From: Ruegeria_C sp041537905
GTDB taxonomy: Bacteria; Pseudomonadota; Alphaproteobacteria; Rhodobacterales; Rhodobacteraceae
DNA: 64,000 nucleotides
Direction of reading: 5' to 3'
Assembly (NCBI RefSeq): GCF_041537905.1
Contig: NZ_JBGRUO010000001.1
Span: 248,001 to 312,000, forward strand
A program made the position numbers and the translations under genes. Positions 53,152 to 61,290 of this stretch are shown here, piece by piece. The notes below the pieces were generated by a model. That model was not told the origin of the DNA. It worked only from the letters and a program-made list of their open reading frames with translations, and searched no databases. The first letter of the stretch is position 1; every line of letters starts with the position of its first letter.

Positions 53152-54546
53152 ATGAAAGATGTTGTCGCACCCGAGATTGTCGATTGGACCCGGATTGCCC
53201 CTGCCGGGCGCAGGTTTGCAGGCCAGGATCGCCGCGCGCCCCTGCGCGAAGGATTGCAGAACTGTGGTGAATACGGTGCATCGCAGACTGCCGGGCGGTT
53301 CTATCCAATTGCCTGTGTCGCGCTTGAGGTCACGCAGCGCTGCAATCTGGATTGCACGCTCTGCTACCTCTCGGACCGGGCCGAGATGACGTATGATCCG
53401 CCGCTCTCGGTGCTGTTCGCGCGTCTTGCCACGATCCACAGCCATTATGGCCCCGGCGTGTCGGTACAGCTTTCCGGCGGCGATCCGACCCTTCGCAAAC
53501 TTGAGGATCTTGAGGCGCTCTGCCACGAGATCCGCCGGCTGGGCATGCGGTCCTGCCTGATGACCAACGGCATCCGGGCACGGCGGGAGTTTCTGGCGCG
53601 GCTGGCCGCAGCCGGTCTGGATGACGTGGCCTTTCATGTCGACATGACGCAAGAACGGGCGGGCTATGAGGATGAGGCCGCACTGAACGCCGTGCGGCTG
53701 AGCTATATCGAGGCCGCGCGCGGGCTGGGATTGCGTATCCTGTTCAACACCACCGTGTTCGGCGGCAACATCACACAGATTCCCGACCTCGCCCGTTTCC
53801 TGCGCGATCAGCCCGAAGTGGCGTTTGTGTCGTTTCAGTTGCAGGCGGAAACCGGACGCGGCGTGCTGCGGTTCCGCCCCAATGCTATCACCCAGGACAG
53901 CGTCATGCGCGCCGTCGAACAGGGCTATGAAACAGAGCTGCATTTTGATGCAGCAGCGGTCGGTCATTCCAAGTGCAATCGTTATGCCAGCGTCCTGCGC
54001 GCCGGGGGGCGTGCCATCTCGCTGCTGTCCAATGACGCCCTTGTGCGCGACGTGATCGCGCAGCTGGAGCGGGCGGATCGCTCAGATGACGGGCATTTGG
54101 ATACGCGCGCCAGCATACTCCGCACGCTCCGGGCCAGCCCGATGCTGGCGCTGAGGGCAGCGATCTATCTGGCCGGGCGTATCGCGCGACTGGGAGCCGG
54201 GCTGTGGCGCGCCCGTGGTCGGGTACAGCGGCAGGCCGTTTTTGTTCACAATTTCATGGGCGCCGATGCGCTGGAACAGGACCGCTGCGCCTCCTGCGTT
54301 TTCATGGTGGCGACGGCAAACGGCCCGCTGTCGATGTGTGTCCACAATGCCCAGCGCGACATGCATCTGGCCACGCCTGATCAGATCGGCACCGCAAAAG
54401 GCACCCGGTGGTGGAATTCTGCAGTGCGCGATCTGTCTGGTGAAGCCGACTTGCCAAAGCTGCAAGACCCCGCCAGCGCCCCGATGAAACGGCTCAAGGG
54501 TCAACTCCGGGCCAGGCGCAAGAAAGACAAAGGCAATCCGACATGA
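53152..54546 (+). CDS. Radical SAM protein with C-terminal Cys motif
   Basis: 464 aa. Radical SAM [4Fe-4S] motif C64xxxC68xxC71 in VTQRCNLDCTLCYLS, GGE-type VQLSGGDPTLR and DVAFHVDMTQE. The C-terminal part has HNFMGADALEQDRCASCVFM with Cys379, Cys382 and later MCVHN (Cys396), resembling the pattern seen in MJ0619/tetraether-synthase-like radical SAM enzymes. Substrate unknown; a membrane-lipid or envelope substrate is a guess. Overlaps the DUF547 lipoprotein gene. Confidence 0.85.
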   Translation: MKDVVAPEIVDWTRIAPAGRRFAGQDRRAPLREGLQNCGEYGASQTAGRFYPIACVALEVTQRCNLDCTLCYLSDRAEMTYDPPLSVLFARLATIHSHYGPGVSVQLSGGDPTLRKLEDLEALCHEIRRLGMRSCLMTNGIRARREFLARLAAAGLDDVAFHVDMTQERAGYEDEAALNAVRLSYIEAARGLGLRILFNTTVFGGNITQIPDLARFLRDQPEVAFVSFQLQAETGRGVLRFRPNAITQDSVMRAVEQGYETELHFDAAAVGHSKCNRYASVLRAGGRAISLLSNDALVRDVIAQLERADRSDDGHLDTRASILRTLRASPMLALRAAIYLAGRIARLGAGLWRARGRVQRQAVFVHNFMGADALEQDRCASCVFMVATANGPLSMCVHNAQRDMHLATPDQIGTAKGTRWWNSAVRDLSGEADLPKLQDPASAPMKRLKGQLRARRKKDKGNPT

Positions 54547-55388
54547 GAAAACTGCTGATCCTGTTGCTACTGCCGCTGCTGGCGGCGTGTGCAAGTATCG
54601 AACGGGTGGCGCTGCCCGCACCCGAACCTCTGGCGGCTCAGACCTGGACCCCTGCCGCCGCACCGCCGGGTCAGCGCGTGAACCACAGCGCTTGGAACAG
54701 CTTCCTACAAACCTACGTCGCCCCAGATGAGCGCGGTGTGAACCGGGTGGCCTATGCGCAGGTGACGGAGCGTGACCGCGCCCGCCTGGATGGATACATC
54801 GCCGAGTTGCAGGGCGTCGATCCCTCCCGCCTGACCCGGGATCAGCAATTGGCGTACTGGATCAACCTCTATAACGCGCTGACGGTGGATGTGATTTTGG
54901 AAAACTATCCGGTCGCCTCGATCCGTGACATCACCGATGGTGCGCTGTCTTTCGGTCCCTGGGATCGGCCGCTGGTAGTTGTCTCTGGTCAAACCCTGAC
55001 CCTGAACGATATCGAACACCGCATCATCCGGCCCACCTACAATGAGCCGCGCATCCACTACGCATTGAACTGCGCCGCGGTTGGCTGCCCGAACCTGATG
55101 GACCGCGCCTGGCAGGCCAACACGCTGGAGCGTGATCTGGCCGCGGCCGAACGGGCCTATGTGAACGATCCGCGCGGCGTGCGGTTCGACGACAACGGGC
55201 GCCTTATCCTGTCCAAGATCTATATCTGGTTCCGCGAGGATTTCGGCCCCAATGAACGCGCGGTGATCGCCCAGATATCACAAGCCGCCGCACCGGACTT
55301 GCAGGCCCGACTGCGCGAAAATCCCCGCGTTCGAGCCTACAAATACGATTGGGCGCTGAATGAACGTCAGACCGTGCCGGAGTCCTAG
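54543..55388 (+). CDS. DUF547 lipoprotein
   Basis: 281 aa. Lipobox LLAAC, then DUF547: WNSFLQTYVAPDERGVNRVAY, QQLAYWINLYNALTVDVILE, YPVASIRDI, LTLNDIEHRIIRPTYNEPRIHYALNCAAVGCPNL. The HYALNCAAVGCP Cys/His cluster is the family hallmark and suggests a thiol/hydrolase active site. Coupled to the radical SAM gene by a 4-bp overlap (ATGA). Convergent with adenosine kinase. Confidence 0.9.
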   Translation: MRKLLILLLLPLLAACASIERVALPAPEPLAAQTWTPAAAPPGQRVNHSAWNSFLQTYVAPDERGVNRVAYAQVTERDRARLDGYIAELQGVDPSRLTRDQQLAYWINLYNALTVDVILENYPVASIRDITDGALSFGPWDRPLVVVSGQTLTLNDIEHRIIRPTYNEPRIHYALNCAAVGCPNLMDRAWQANTLERDLAAAERAYVNDPRGVRFDDNGRLILSKIYIWFREDFGPNERAVIAQISQAAAPDLQARLRENPRVRAYKYDWALNERQTVPES

Positions 55389-56374
55389 ACCAGCCCTTCG
55401 GCGCGCAGCAGGTCAAGAACGCTGACCTCCGGGCGCGGGCCGATATGGCTGATCACCTCGCGGGCGCAGACATTGCCCATTTTGGCGCAGGTCTCAAGAT
55501 CGCGCGAAGTGGCCAGACCGTACAGAAACCCAGCGGCAAACTGATCACCGGCCCCGGTGGCATCCACCGGCACGATTTTCTCGACCGGCACATCGATCCG
55601 CTCTGTCCCGTTGACCACAGTCACGCCGTCGCCGGAGCGGGTACAGACCACAAGCGGGCAGATTGCGGCGGTGCGTTTCAGCGCCTCTTCAGTATCCTCG
55701 GTCTCAAAGAGCGAGCAGATCTCGGCCTCGTTGCCGATCACGAAATCCAGCTCGTTCTCGATCAGCGACAGGAAATCGGCGCGGTGACGTTCGACGCAGA
55801 ACGGATCGGAAATAGCGATACCGGTCTTGCCGCCGCCCTCGTGACAATCCCGCGCGGCCTCTAGAAACGCGGTTTTGCCTTTGTCCTTGTCGAAAAGATA
55901 CCCTTCGAGGAACATGATGCTGGCCTTGCCCGCCACATCCTTGGAGACGTCCTGCGAACTCAGTTCCGAGGAGATCCCCAGATAGGTGTTCATCGACCGT
56001 TCGCCATCCGGCGAGACGAAGATCATCGAGCGGGAGGTGGGCAATTCGCCCCCCGGCACCGGTGCGTTCACGAAATCGACGCCATCATTCTGCATCGCCT
56101 CGGCATAGAACCGGCCCAGCGCGTCATCATGCACGCGGCCTATGAACGCAGCCTCCAACCCCAGCGCGCCAGCACCCGCAATGGTGTTGGCAACCGAGCC
56201 GCCCGGCGTCTGAACGCGGCTTTCCATCCCGGCATAGAGCACCTCGCCGCGCTCGCGCTCGACCAGTTGCATGATGCCCTTTTCGATCCCCATGAGGTCG
56301 AGAAAGCTGTCGTCGGATTGGCTGATCACGTCCACGACTGCGTTGCCGATCCCGACGATCTGATAGGTTTTCAT
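55385..56374 (-). CDS. PfkB-family carbohydrate/adenosine kinase
   Basis: 329 aa PfkB/ribokinase fold: QIVGIGNAVVDVISQSDDSF, VQTPGGSVANTIAGAGALG, and the catalytic VDATGAGDQFAAGFLYGLA. The overall sequence is that of the alphaproteobacterial adenosine-kinase-like group. Phosphorylates adenosine or a related nucleoside; not certain. ATG overlaps the nth stop (ATGA). Confidence 0.9.
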   Translation of the reverse strand: MKTYQIVGIGNAVVDVISQSDDSFLDLMGIEKGIMQLVERERGEVLYAGMESRVQTPGGSVANTIAGAGALGLEAAFIGRVHDDALGRFYAEAMQNDGVDFVNAPVPGGELPTSRSMIFVSPDGERSMNTYLGISSELSSQDVSKDVAGKASIMFLEGYLFDKDKGKTAFLEAARDCHEGGGKTGIAISDPFCVERHRADFLSLIENELDFVIGNEAEICSLFETEDTEEALKRTAAICPLVVCTRSGDGVTVVNGTERIDVPVEKIVPVDATGAGDQFAAGFLYGLATSRDLETCAKMGNVCAREVISHIGPRPEVSVLDLLRAEGLV

Positions 56375-57015
56375 AGATTTTTGTCCTCGAATTCACACAG
56401 GTCTCGAATGATGCAGGTCCCGCAAAGCGGCTTACGCGCCTTGCAGTGATAGCGGCCATGCAGGATCAGCCAGTGATGGGCATGAAGCTGGAAATCGGCC
56501 GGAATATTGTCTTCGATGGCGCGCTCAACCGCATCCACATCCTTGCCGGGGCAGATGCCCGTGCGGTTGCCGACGCGAAAGATATGGGTGTCCACCGCCT
56601 GCGCGGGCTGGCGCCACCACATGTTCAGAACCACATTGGCGGTCTTGCGCCCCACGCCCGGCAGCGATTGCAGCGCCGCGCGGGAGTTCGGAACCTCTCC
56701 GCCATAGTCTTCGACCAGAATGCGACTCATCTTGATGACGTTCTTGGCCTTGTTGCGATAAAGCCCGATGGTCTTGATATGCTCGATCAGCCCCTCTTCG
56801 CCTAGGTCCAGCATCTTCTGCGGGGTATCGGCGATCTGGAACAACGCGCGGGTAGCCTTGTTCACGCCGACATCGGTCGCCTGCGCCGACAGTGCGACGG
56901 CGACAACCAGCGTATAGACGTTGACATGTTCAAGCTCACCCTTGGGTTCGGGGTCTGCTTCCTGAAACCTGGTGAAAATCTCACGGATGGTATGATAGTC
57001 GAGTTGGCGCGCCAT
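56371..57015 (-). CDS. nth: Endonuclease III
   Basis: 214 aa. Helix-hairpin-helix LPGVGRKTANVVL with the catalytic Lys, catalytic Asp in AVDTHIFRVGNRTG, and the C-terminal [4Fe-4S] cluster CKARKPLCGTCIIRDLC. It is a glycosylase/AP-lyase for oxidised pyrimidines in base-excision repair. The ATG at 57015 gives the normal length; an open frame continues upstream. Confidence 0.96.
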   Translation of the reverse strand: MARQLDYHTIREIFTRFQEADPEPKGELEHVNVYTLVVAVALSAQATDVGVNKATRALFQIADTPQKMLDLGEEGLIEHIKTIGLYRNKAKNVIKMSRILVEDYGGEVPNSRAALQSLPGVGRKTANVVLNMWWRQPAQAVDTHIFRVGNRTGICPGKDVDAVERAIEDNIPADFQLHAHHWLILHGRYHCKARKPLCGTCIIRDLCEFEDKNL

Positions 57016-57121
57016 GGGGGTGCATATGCCCGTTGTCCTCGGAGCGGGCAAGTCAGACTTGCCATTTGGCGCAAAGCCGCGACCATGGGCGTGGCAATTT
57101 CGCGATAGGGAGGGTACTCGC

Positions 57122-57868
57122 ATGCTGGTTTCGCTGAGGGGTGGCCTGCATTATGGCGAGGCAGATGTGACCTTCTACGGCTGCGGCATCCAGACACGGA
57201 TGAGCGTTGTGGAACTGCCAGATGGCGGGTTGCTGGTGATCTCGCCATTGGTCCTGACGGGCGATTTGCGTCAGGAACTGGATGCGCTGGGACCGGTTCG
57301 CCATGTGGCCGCGCCCAACAAGATTCATAATCAGGGTCTGGCAAGCTTTGCCGAGGCCTACCCGCGGGCGCAGATCTGGGCCGCACCCGGTCTGCCCGAA
57401 CGCTGCCCGGAAATCGCCTTTGCCGGTGTAGTGGAGGATGATCCACATCCCGATTGGTCGCCGGTACTGAAACAGGCTCTGACACAGGGCAATATCTTCT
57501 TTTCAGAGGTGGTGTTCCTGCATATCGCAAGTCGGACCCTCATCGTTGCCGATCTTGTCGAAAACCTTGCCGATGAGACGGTAAAGTCAGGTGCCACGCG
57601 GCAGTTATCCAAGGCATTTCATATCTTTGGCCGCCCCCTGCCCTCGCCCGAGTTTCGGATGTATACAACAGATGCCGAGGCCGCAAAACGCAGCCTCGAT
57701 CATATCAATACTTGGGACTTCGACCGCATCTTGATGGCCCATGGCGGCATTATCACCGAAAACGCCCATTCTGTCCTGTCCGAGGTCCGCGATTTTCTGG
57801 TGTCCGAGGTCACGACCCGCTCCGCACATCGCGCGGCGCTCTACCGGTTCTTTGCCGCGCGACAATAG
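57122..57868 (+). CDS. DUF4336 family protein
   Basis: 248 aa, metallo-beta-lactamase-like fold family: FYGCGIQTRMSVVELPDGGLLVISP, LGPVRHVAAPNKIHNQGLASFAEAYP, RTLIVADLVENL, MAHGGIITENA. The canonical HxHxDH motif is not present. Function unknown. ATG 5 nt downstream of GGGAGGG. Divergent from nth. Confidence 0.87.
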   Translation: MLVSLRGGLHYGEADVTFYGCGIQTRMSVVELPDGGLLVISPLVLTGDLRQELDALGPVRHVAAPNKIHNQGLASFAEAYPRAQIWAAPGLPERCPEIAFAGVVEDDPHPDWSPVLKQALTQGNIFFSEVVFLHIASRTLIVADLVENLADETVKSGATRQLSKAFHIFGRPLPSPEFRMYTTDAEAAKRSLDHINTWDFDRILMAHGGIITENAHSVLSEVRDFLVSEVTTRSAHRAALYRFFAARQ

Positions 57869-57946
57869 ATCGAAAAGCGCAAGTTCCGGGTCGCGTAGCA
57901 CACCGCCAAGCGGATAGGCTGAGACCAACAAGACTTGAGGTGCGCA

Positions 57947-58798
57947 ATGAACATTCGAACCGGGGAAGAGGGCTATCACTACGGCGTCATGCGCCGCGCG
58001 ATTGAGGTGATCGATCGGGGCGGCGAGTCGCTGTCGCTGGAGGAACTGGCCCGCCAGATGGATATGAGCCCGGCCCATTTCCAGCGCCTGTTTTCGCGCT
58101 GGGTCGGGGTGTCGCCCAAGAAATACCAGCAATATCTGGCGCTCGGCCATGCCAAGGCGTTGCTGCATGACCGGTTCACCACGCTGGATGCCGCCCATAG
58201 CGTCGGATTGTCCGGCGGGGGCCGGTTGCATGACCTCTTCATGCGTTGGGAATCCATGAGCCCGGGCGAATATGCCCGCAAGGGCAACGGGCTGGTGATC
58301 TATTGGGGGTGGTTCGAAAGCCCGTTTGGCGCTTCTCTGGTGATGGGCACCGACAAGGGCATTTGCGGCATCGGTTTTGCCGCTGAAACCGGCGAAGAAG
58401 CCGCGATGGAAGACCTGATCTCGCGCTGGCCACAGGCAGAGTTCATCGAAGACCCGATGCGGCTGCGCCCCTGGGTGCTCAGCGCCTTTGGGGCCGAAAG
58501 CGAAAAACTCGACCCGACACCGCTCTATTTGATCGGCTCGCCTTTGCAGATCAAGGTGTGGGAGGCGCTTCTGCGTATCCCCTCGGGCCATGTCACGACC
58601 TATTCCGAGATCGCCGAGGCCATCGGCCAACCGCGCGCAGTACGCGCGGTTGGCACGGCGGTGGGGCGCAACCCGATCAGCTGGCTGATCCCCTGCCACC
58701 GCGCTTTGCGCAAATCGGGGGGCTTGGGCGGCTATCACTGGGGTCTGCCGGTCAAGCGCGCGCTGCTGGCTTACGAGGCGGCCAGATCGGGCCTTTGA
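57947..58798 (+). CDS. Ada-like AraC regulator/O6-methylguanine-DNA methyltransferase
   Basis: 283 aa. AraC-type helix-turn-helix at the N-terminus (LEELARQMDMSPAHFQRLFSRWVGVSPKKYQQYLALGHAK), then a methyltransferase domain with the suicide Cys250 in WLIPCHRAL and the RAVGTAVGRNPI segment. It lacks the Zn-binding phosphotriester-sensing domain of E. coli Ada, a common variant. It transfers O6-methyl groups to itself and probably activates repair genes. ATG 57947 follows GAGGTG. Confidence 0.94.
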   Translation: MNIRTGEEGYHYGVMRRAIEVIDRGGESLSLEELARQMDMSPAHFQRLFSRWVGVSPKKYQQYLALGHAKALLHDRFTTLDAAHSVGLSGGGRLHDLFMRWESMSPGEYARKGNGLVIYWGWFESPFGASLVMGTDKGICGIGFAAETGEEAAMEDLISRWPQAEFIEDPMRLRPWVLSAFGAESEKLDPTPLYLIGSPLQIKVWEALLRIPSGHVTTYSEIAEAIGQPRAVRAVGTAVGRNPISWLIPCHRALRKSGGLGGYHWGLPVKRALLAYEAARSGL

Positions 58799-58974
58799 CG
58801 CCCAAACCGCCGCAAAAACGACAAGCGCTTGCGGGGTGGCTTGGCGATCTTGTAATCACTGCCCTTCTTCCGCTCCAACCATTCGCGCTCCAACTCATAG
58901 GTACGCAGTGGCTTCTGGTCGCTCCAGCGCCCCAGTTTCAATTGCATCATGGTCTGATGGTCATAACTACTCAT
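58771..58974 (-). CDS. Small basic hypothetical protein (67 aa)
   Basis: MSSYDHQTMMQLKLGRWSDQ..., ending FLRRFGRQRPDLAAS; rich in Lys/Arg and Trp/Tyr. GGAG lies 8 nt before the ATG at 58974. It overlaps the 3' end of the Ada-like gene by 28 bp on the opposite strand and points away from the WYL regulator 104 bp off, so it may be that regulator's target. No family recognised. Confidence 0.45.
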   Translation of the reverse strand: MSSYDHQTMMQLKLGRWSDQKPLRTYELEREWLERKKGSDYKIAKPPRKRLSFLRRFGRQRPDLAAS

Positions 58975-59077
58975 GGCTCTGCTCCGTTCTTGAACACTGA
59001 CACCAGAACACCACATCGCTCCTGCCACCCCGTTGTCAGGATCATGTGCTAACCTGTCAGGAGCATGAGGAGACAAG

Positions 59078-59767
59078 ATGCGCCGCTCGACCCGGTTGTT
59101 CGAACTGATCCAGATTCTGCGTGCCTCGGAAAAGCCGATGACCGCTGAAACGCTTGCCAGCAGGCTGGAAGTGTCCGAGCGCACGATTTATCGCGACATC
59201 GCGGCCCTTCAGGCCATGCGCACGCCGATCGAGGGCGCGCCCGGTCTTGGCTATGTCATGCGGCGCGGCTATGATCTGCCGCCGCTGAATTTCGACGAGG
59301 AAGAGGTCGAGGCGCTGCGCGTAGGGCTGTCGATGCTGGCCCGCACCGGTGACAGCGCGCTGCAACAGGCCGCCAGCCGCATCTGCCAGAAGATCGACGC
59401 CTTGCACGACCCGGCCGAATGGCTGCAGGTCGCGCCCTGGGGTGCCCCGCCCGATGATCCGGCGCTTGGCTGTGTGTCCAAAGCCGACCTGCGCGCCGCT
59501 ATCCGGGACGAACGCAAGCTGCGCCTGACCTATCGCGACGCCGAAGACCGCGAGACAGAGCGCGTCGTCCGCCCCGTCGCGCTGATTTATCACCTCGATT
59601 GCACCATGCTCGCCGCGTGGTGCGAGTTGCGCGACGGGTTCCGCCATTTCCGTTGTGACCGAATCTGGGGCTGCGAGGCGCTGGACACTTATTTCACCGG
59701 TCAGGCCGAAGCCCTGCGCCTGATCTGGCAGGAGCGTAACCAGTGGGAAGAGCGCGGGGTTGGCTAA
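59078..59767 (+). CDS. HTH/WYL-domain transcriptional regulator (YafY-like)
   Basis: 229 aa. N-terminal DeoR winged helix (RRSTRLFELIQILRASEKPM, ASRLEVSERTIYRDIAALQA) and a WYL region (LRLTYRDAEDRETERVVRPV, TMLAAWCELRDGFRHFRCDRI). It resembles the regulator at 13198 in architecture. Divergent from the 67-aa gene and convergent with the leader-peptide gene, so what it regulates is not clear from position. Confidence 0.88.
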   Translation: MRRSTRLFELIQILRASEKPMTAETLASRLEVSERTIYRDIAALQAMRTPIEGAPGLGYVMRRGYDLPPLNFDEEEVEALRVGLSMLARTGDSALQQAASRICQKIDALHDPAEWLQVAPWGAPPDDPALGCVSKADLRAAIRDERKLRLTYRDAEDRETERVVRPVALIYHLDCTMLAAWCELRDGFRHFRCDRIWGCEALDTYFTGQAEALRLIWQERNQWEERGVG

Positions 59768-59811
59768 CCTCTCGTGCCTTCCCGGTCACCTCATAAAGCA
59801 CAGGGCTCTAG

Positions 59812-60156
59812 TCAATTTGGTGTAATGAAGCTCAGGGCGGATATCCCGCCGGTCACAGAGACAGCCGTGAGTGTCACGGAGACGCTGACACAGGCAGGCG
59901 TAGATCCGCCCTGTGCTTGCAGCAGGTCGATCTCGGATATCTCGCCCTCAACCGGTGCGGCCGGAATATGCAGATATTTCACGCAATCACTATCCCGCAC
60001 GACTTCGAGCGAGATATCTTCGGGCAGGTCGCCCAGATACTCCGCGACCGCAGATTTCGCGTCACTGTTCAGACGCGCGGCAAATTCCTCGTCCCTCCAG
60101 GCGCGCTCATACAACGCCCTGAGCTTGCCCTCTTCGATCCCCTTCGACTGGGTCAT
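59812..60156 (-). CDS. NHLP-type leader peptide protein, candidate RiPP precursor
   Basis: 114 aa. Residues 11-68 follow the nitrile-hydratase-like leader (NHLP) pattern: YERAWRDEEFAARLNSDAKSAV, LPEDISLEVVRDSDCVKYLHIPAAP. An acidic linker leads to LLQAQGG (Gly83-Gly84), a double-Gly protease site. The remaining 30 residues (85-114) have 11 Ser/Thr, one Cys (89) and an alternating V-S-V-S-V-T-L-T pattern: a likely modified core peptide. ATG with AAGGAAA upstream. Downstream of recR, same strand, gap 120 bp; no modifying enzyme adjacent. Confidence 0.72.
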   Translation of the reverse strand: MTQSKGIEEGKLRALYERAWRDEEFAARLNSDAKSAVAEYLGDLPEDISLEVVRDSDCVKYLHIPAAPVEGEISEIDLLQAQGGSTPACVSVSVTLTAVSVTGGISALSFITPN

Positions 60157-60276
60157 GACAGTTTCCTTTCTTGCTGAAGCCGCCGGCGCAGCGACAGTTT
60201 GCAATCGAAAGGGATATGGGGGCTGGGGTTTCTAAAACGGTCTCGGTCACATTAAACAGCGTTAATGCGCGGCGTT

Positions 60277-60870
60277 TTATAAGTCTTTCCGTGCCCTAAG
60301 GGCTGCAGTGATCGTCCCATCATCGAGATAATCCAGTTCGCCCCCGATGGGCACGCCCTGCGCCAGCGAGGTAAGACGCACCTGCCCCTCAAGCTGATCA
60401 GCGATATAATGCGCCGTTGTCTGGCCGTCGACGGTGGCATTCAGCGCCAGGATCACCTCGGTGATGCTTTCGCTTGCCACACGGTCTCTGAGCCGCGGGA
60501 TACGCAGATCGTCCGGGCCGACCCCGTCCAGCGCCGACAATGTCCCGCCCAGCACATGGTAGCGGCCCTTGAACACACCCGCGCGTTCCATCGCCCAGAG
60601 GTCGGCCACGTCCTCGACCACGCATAGCTCTCCGGTCGCGCGTTTCTCGCTCTCGCAGATGTCGCAGATATCAGCGGTGCCGACATTGCCGCAATTGAGG
60701 CATTCGCGCGCGGTTTCGGCCACGACACTGATCGAATCCGCCAGCGGGGTCAGCAACAGCGCCCGCTTGCGGATCAGATGCAGGACCGCGCGCCGCGCCG
60801 AACGAGGGCCAAGCCCGGGCAGCTTGGCCATCAGCTCGATCAGGTTGTCGATGTCGCGGGTCGAACTCAC
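60277..60870 (-). CDS. recR: Recombination protein RecR
   Basis: 197 aa: helix-hairpin-helix LIELMAKLPGLGPRSARRAVLHL, Cys4 zinc finger (CLNCGNVGTADICDIC) and Toprim domain (LCVVEDVADLWAMERAG...). It works with RecF/RecO to load RecA at gaps. GTG start in a poor ribosome context, 7 bp after the ybaB stop. Third gene of the dnaX-ybaB-recR block. Confidence 0.96.
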   Translation of the reverse strand: MSSTRDIDNLIELMAKLPGLGPRSARRAVLHLIRKRALLLTPLADSISVVAETARECLNCGNVGTADICDICESEKRATGELCVVEDVADLWAMERAGVFKGRYHVLGGTLSALDGVGPDDLRIPRLRDRVASESITEVILALNATVDGQTTAHYIADQLEGQVRLTSLAQGVPIGGELDYLDDGTITAALRARKDL

Positions 60871-60877
60871 GAGCGGG

Positions 60878-61222
60878 TCAGAACGGGAATTTCATATCCG
60901 CAGGCAGGCCCATGCCTTCGGTCAGCTTGCCCATCTCGGCCTGCGCCCGATCCGAGGCTTTGGATTGCGCGTCCTTGATGGCCGCCAGGATCAGGTCCTC
61001 GACCACTTCCTTGTCGTCGCCATTGAAGATCGACGGATCGATATCGAGTCCCTTCAGCTCACCCTTGGCCGAGGCGGTGGCCTTGACCAGCCCGGCCCCG
61101 GATTCACCGACCACCATGATGTCATGCAGGTCTTCCTGCATCTGGGTCATCTTGGTCTGCAATTCCTGCGCCGATTTCATCATCTTGGCCATATCGCCAA
61201 GCCCGCCAAGTCCTTTGAGCAT
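60878..61222 (-). CDS. YbaB/EbfC family nucleoid-associated protein
   Basis: 114 aa: MLKGLGGLGDMAKMMKSAQELQTKMTQMQEDL coiled helix, then VKATASAKGELKGLDIDPSIF. A small dimeric DNA-binding nucleoid protein. Conserved location between dnaX and recR supports the call. Confidence 0.95.
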   Translation of the reverse strand: MLKGLGGLGDMAKMMKSAQELQTKMTQMQEDLHDIMVVGESGAGLVKATASAKGELKGLDIDPSIFNGDDKEVVEDLILAAIKDAQSKASDRAQAEMGKLTEGMGLPADMKFPF

Positions 61223-61290
61223 CGAGTGCCTCCGTTAACTGTATTTGTCGCCTAGATACGCACCACTCGAGCGCACCACAAGGGCGTCGC

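Noticed and set aside
52579..53967. 462-aa open frame on the minus strand across rppH and the radical SAM gene
   Set aside because: No motif, and it is antisense to two clearly recognised proteins.
57605..58738. 377-aa open frame on the minus strand across the Ada-like gene
   Set aside because: No recognised motif, opposite strand of an intact methyltransferase with PCHR.
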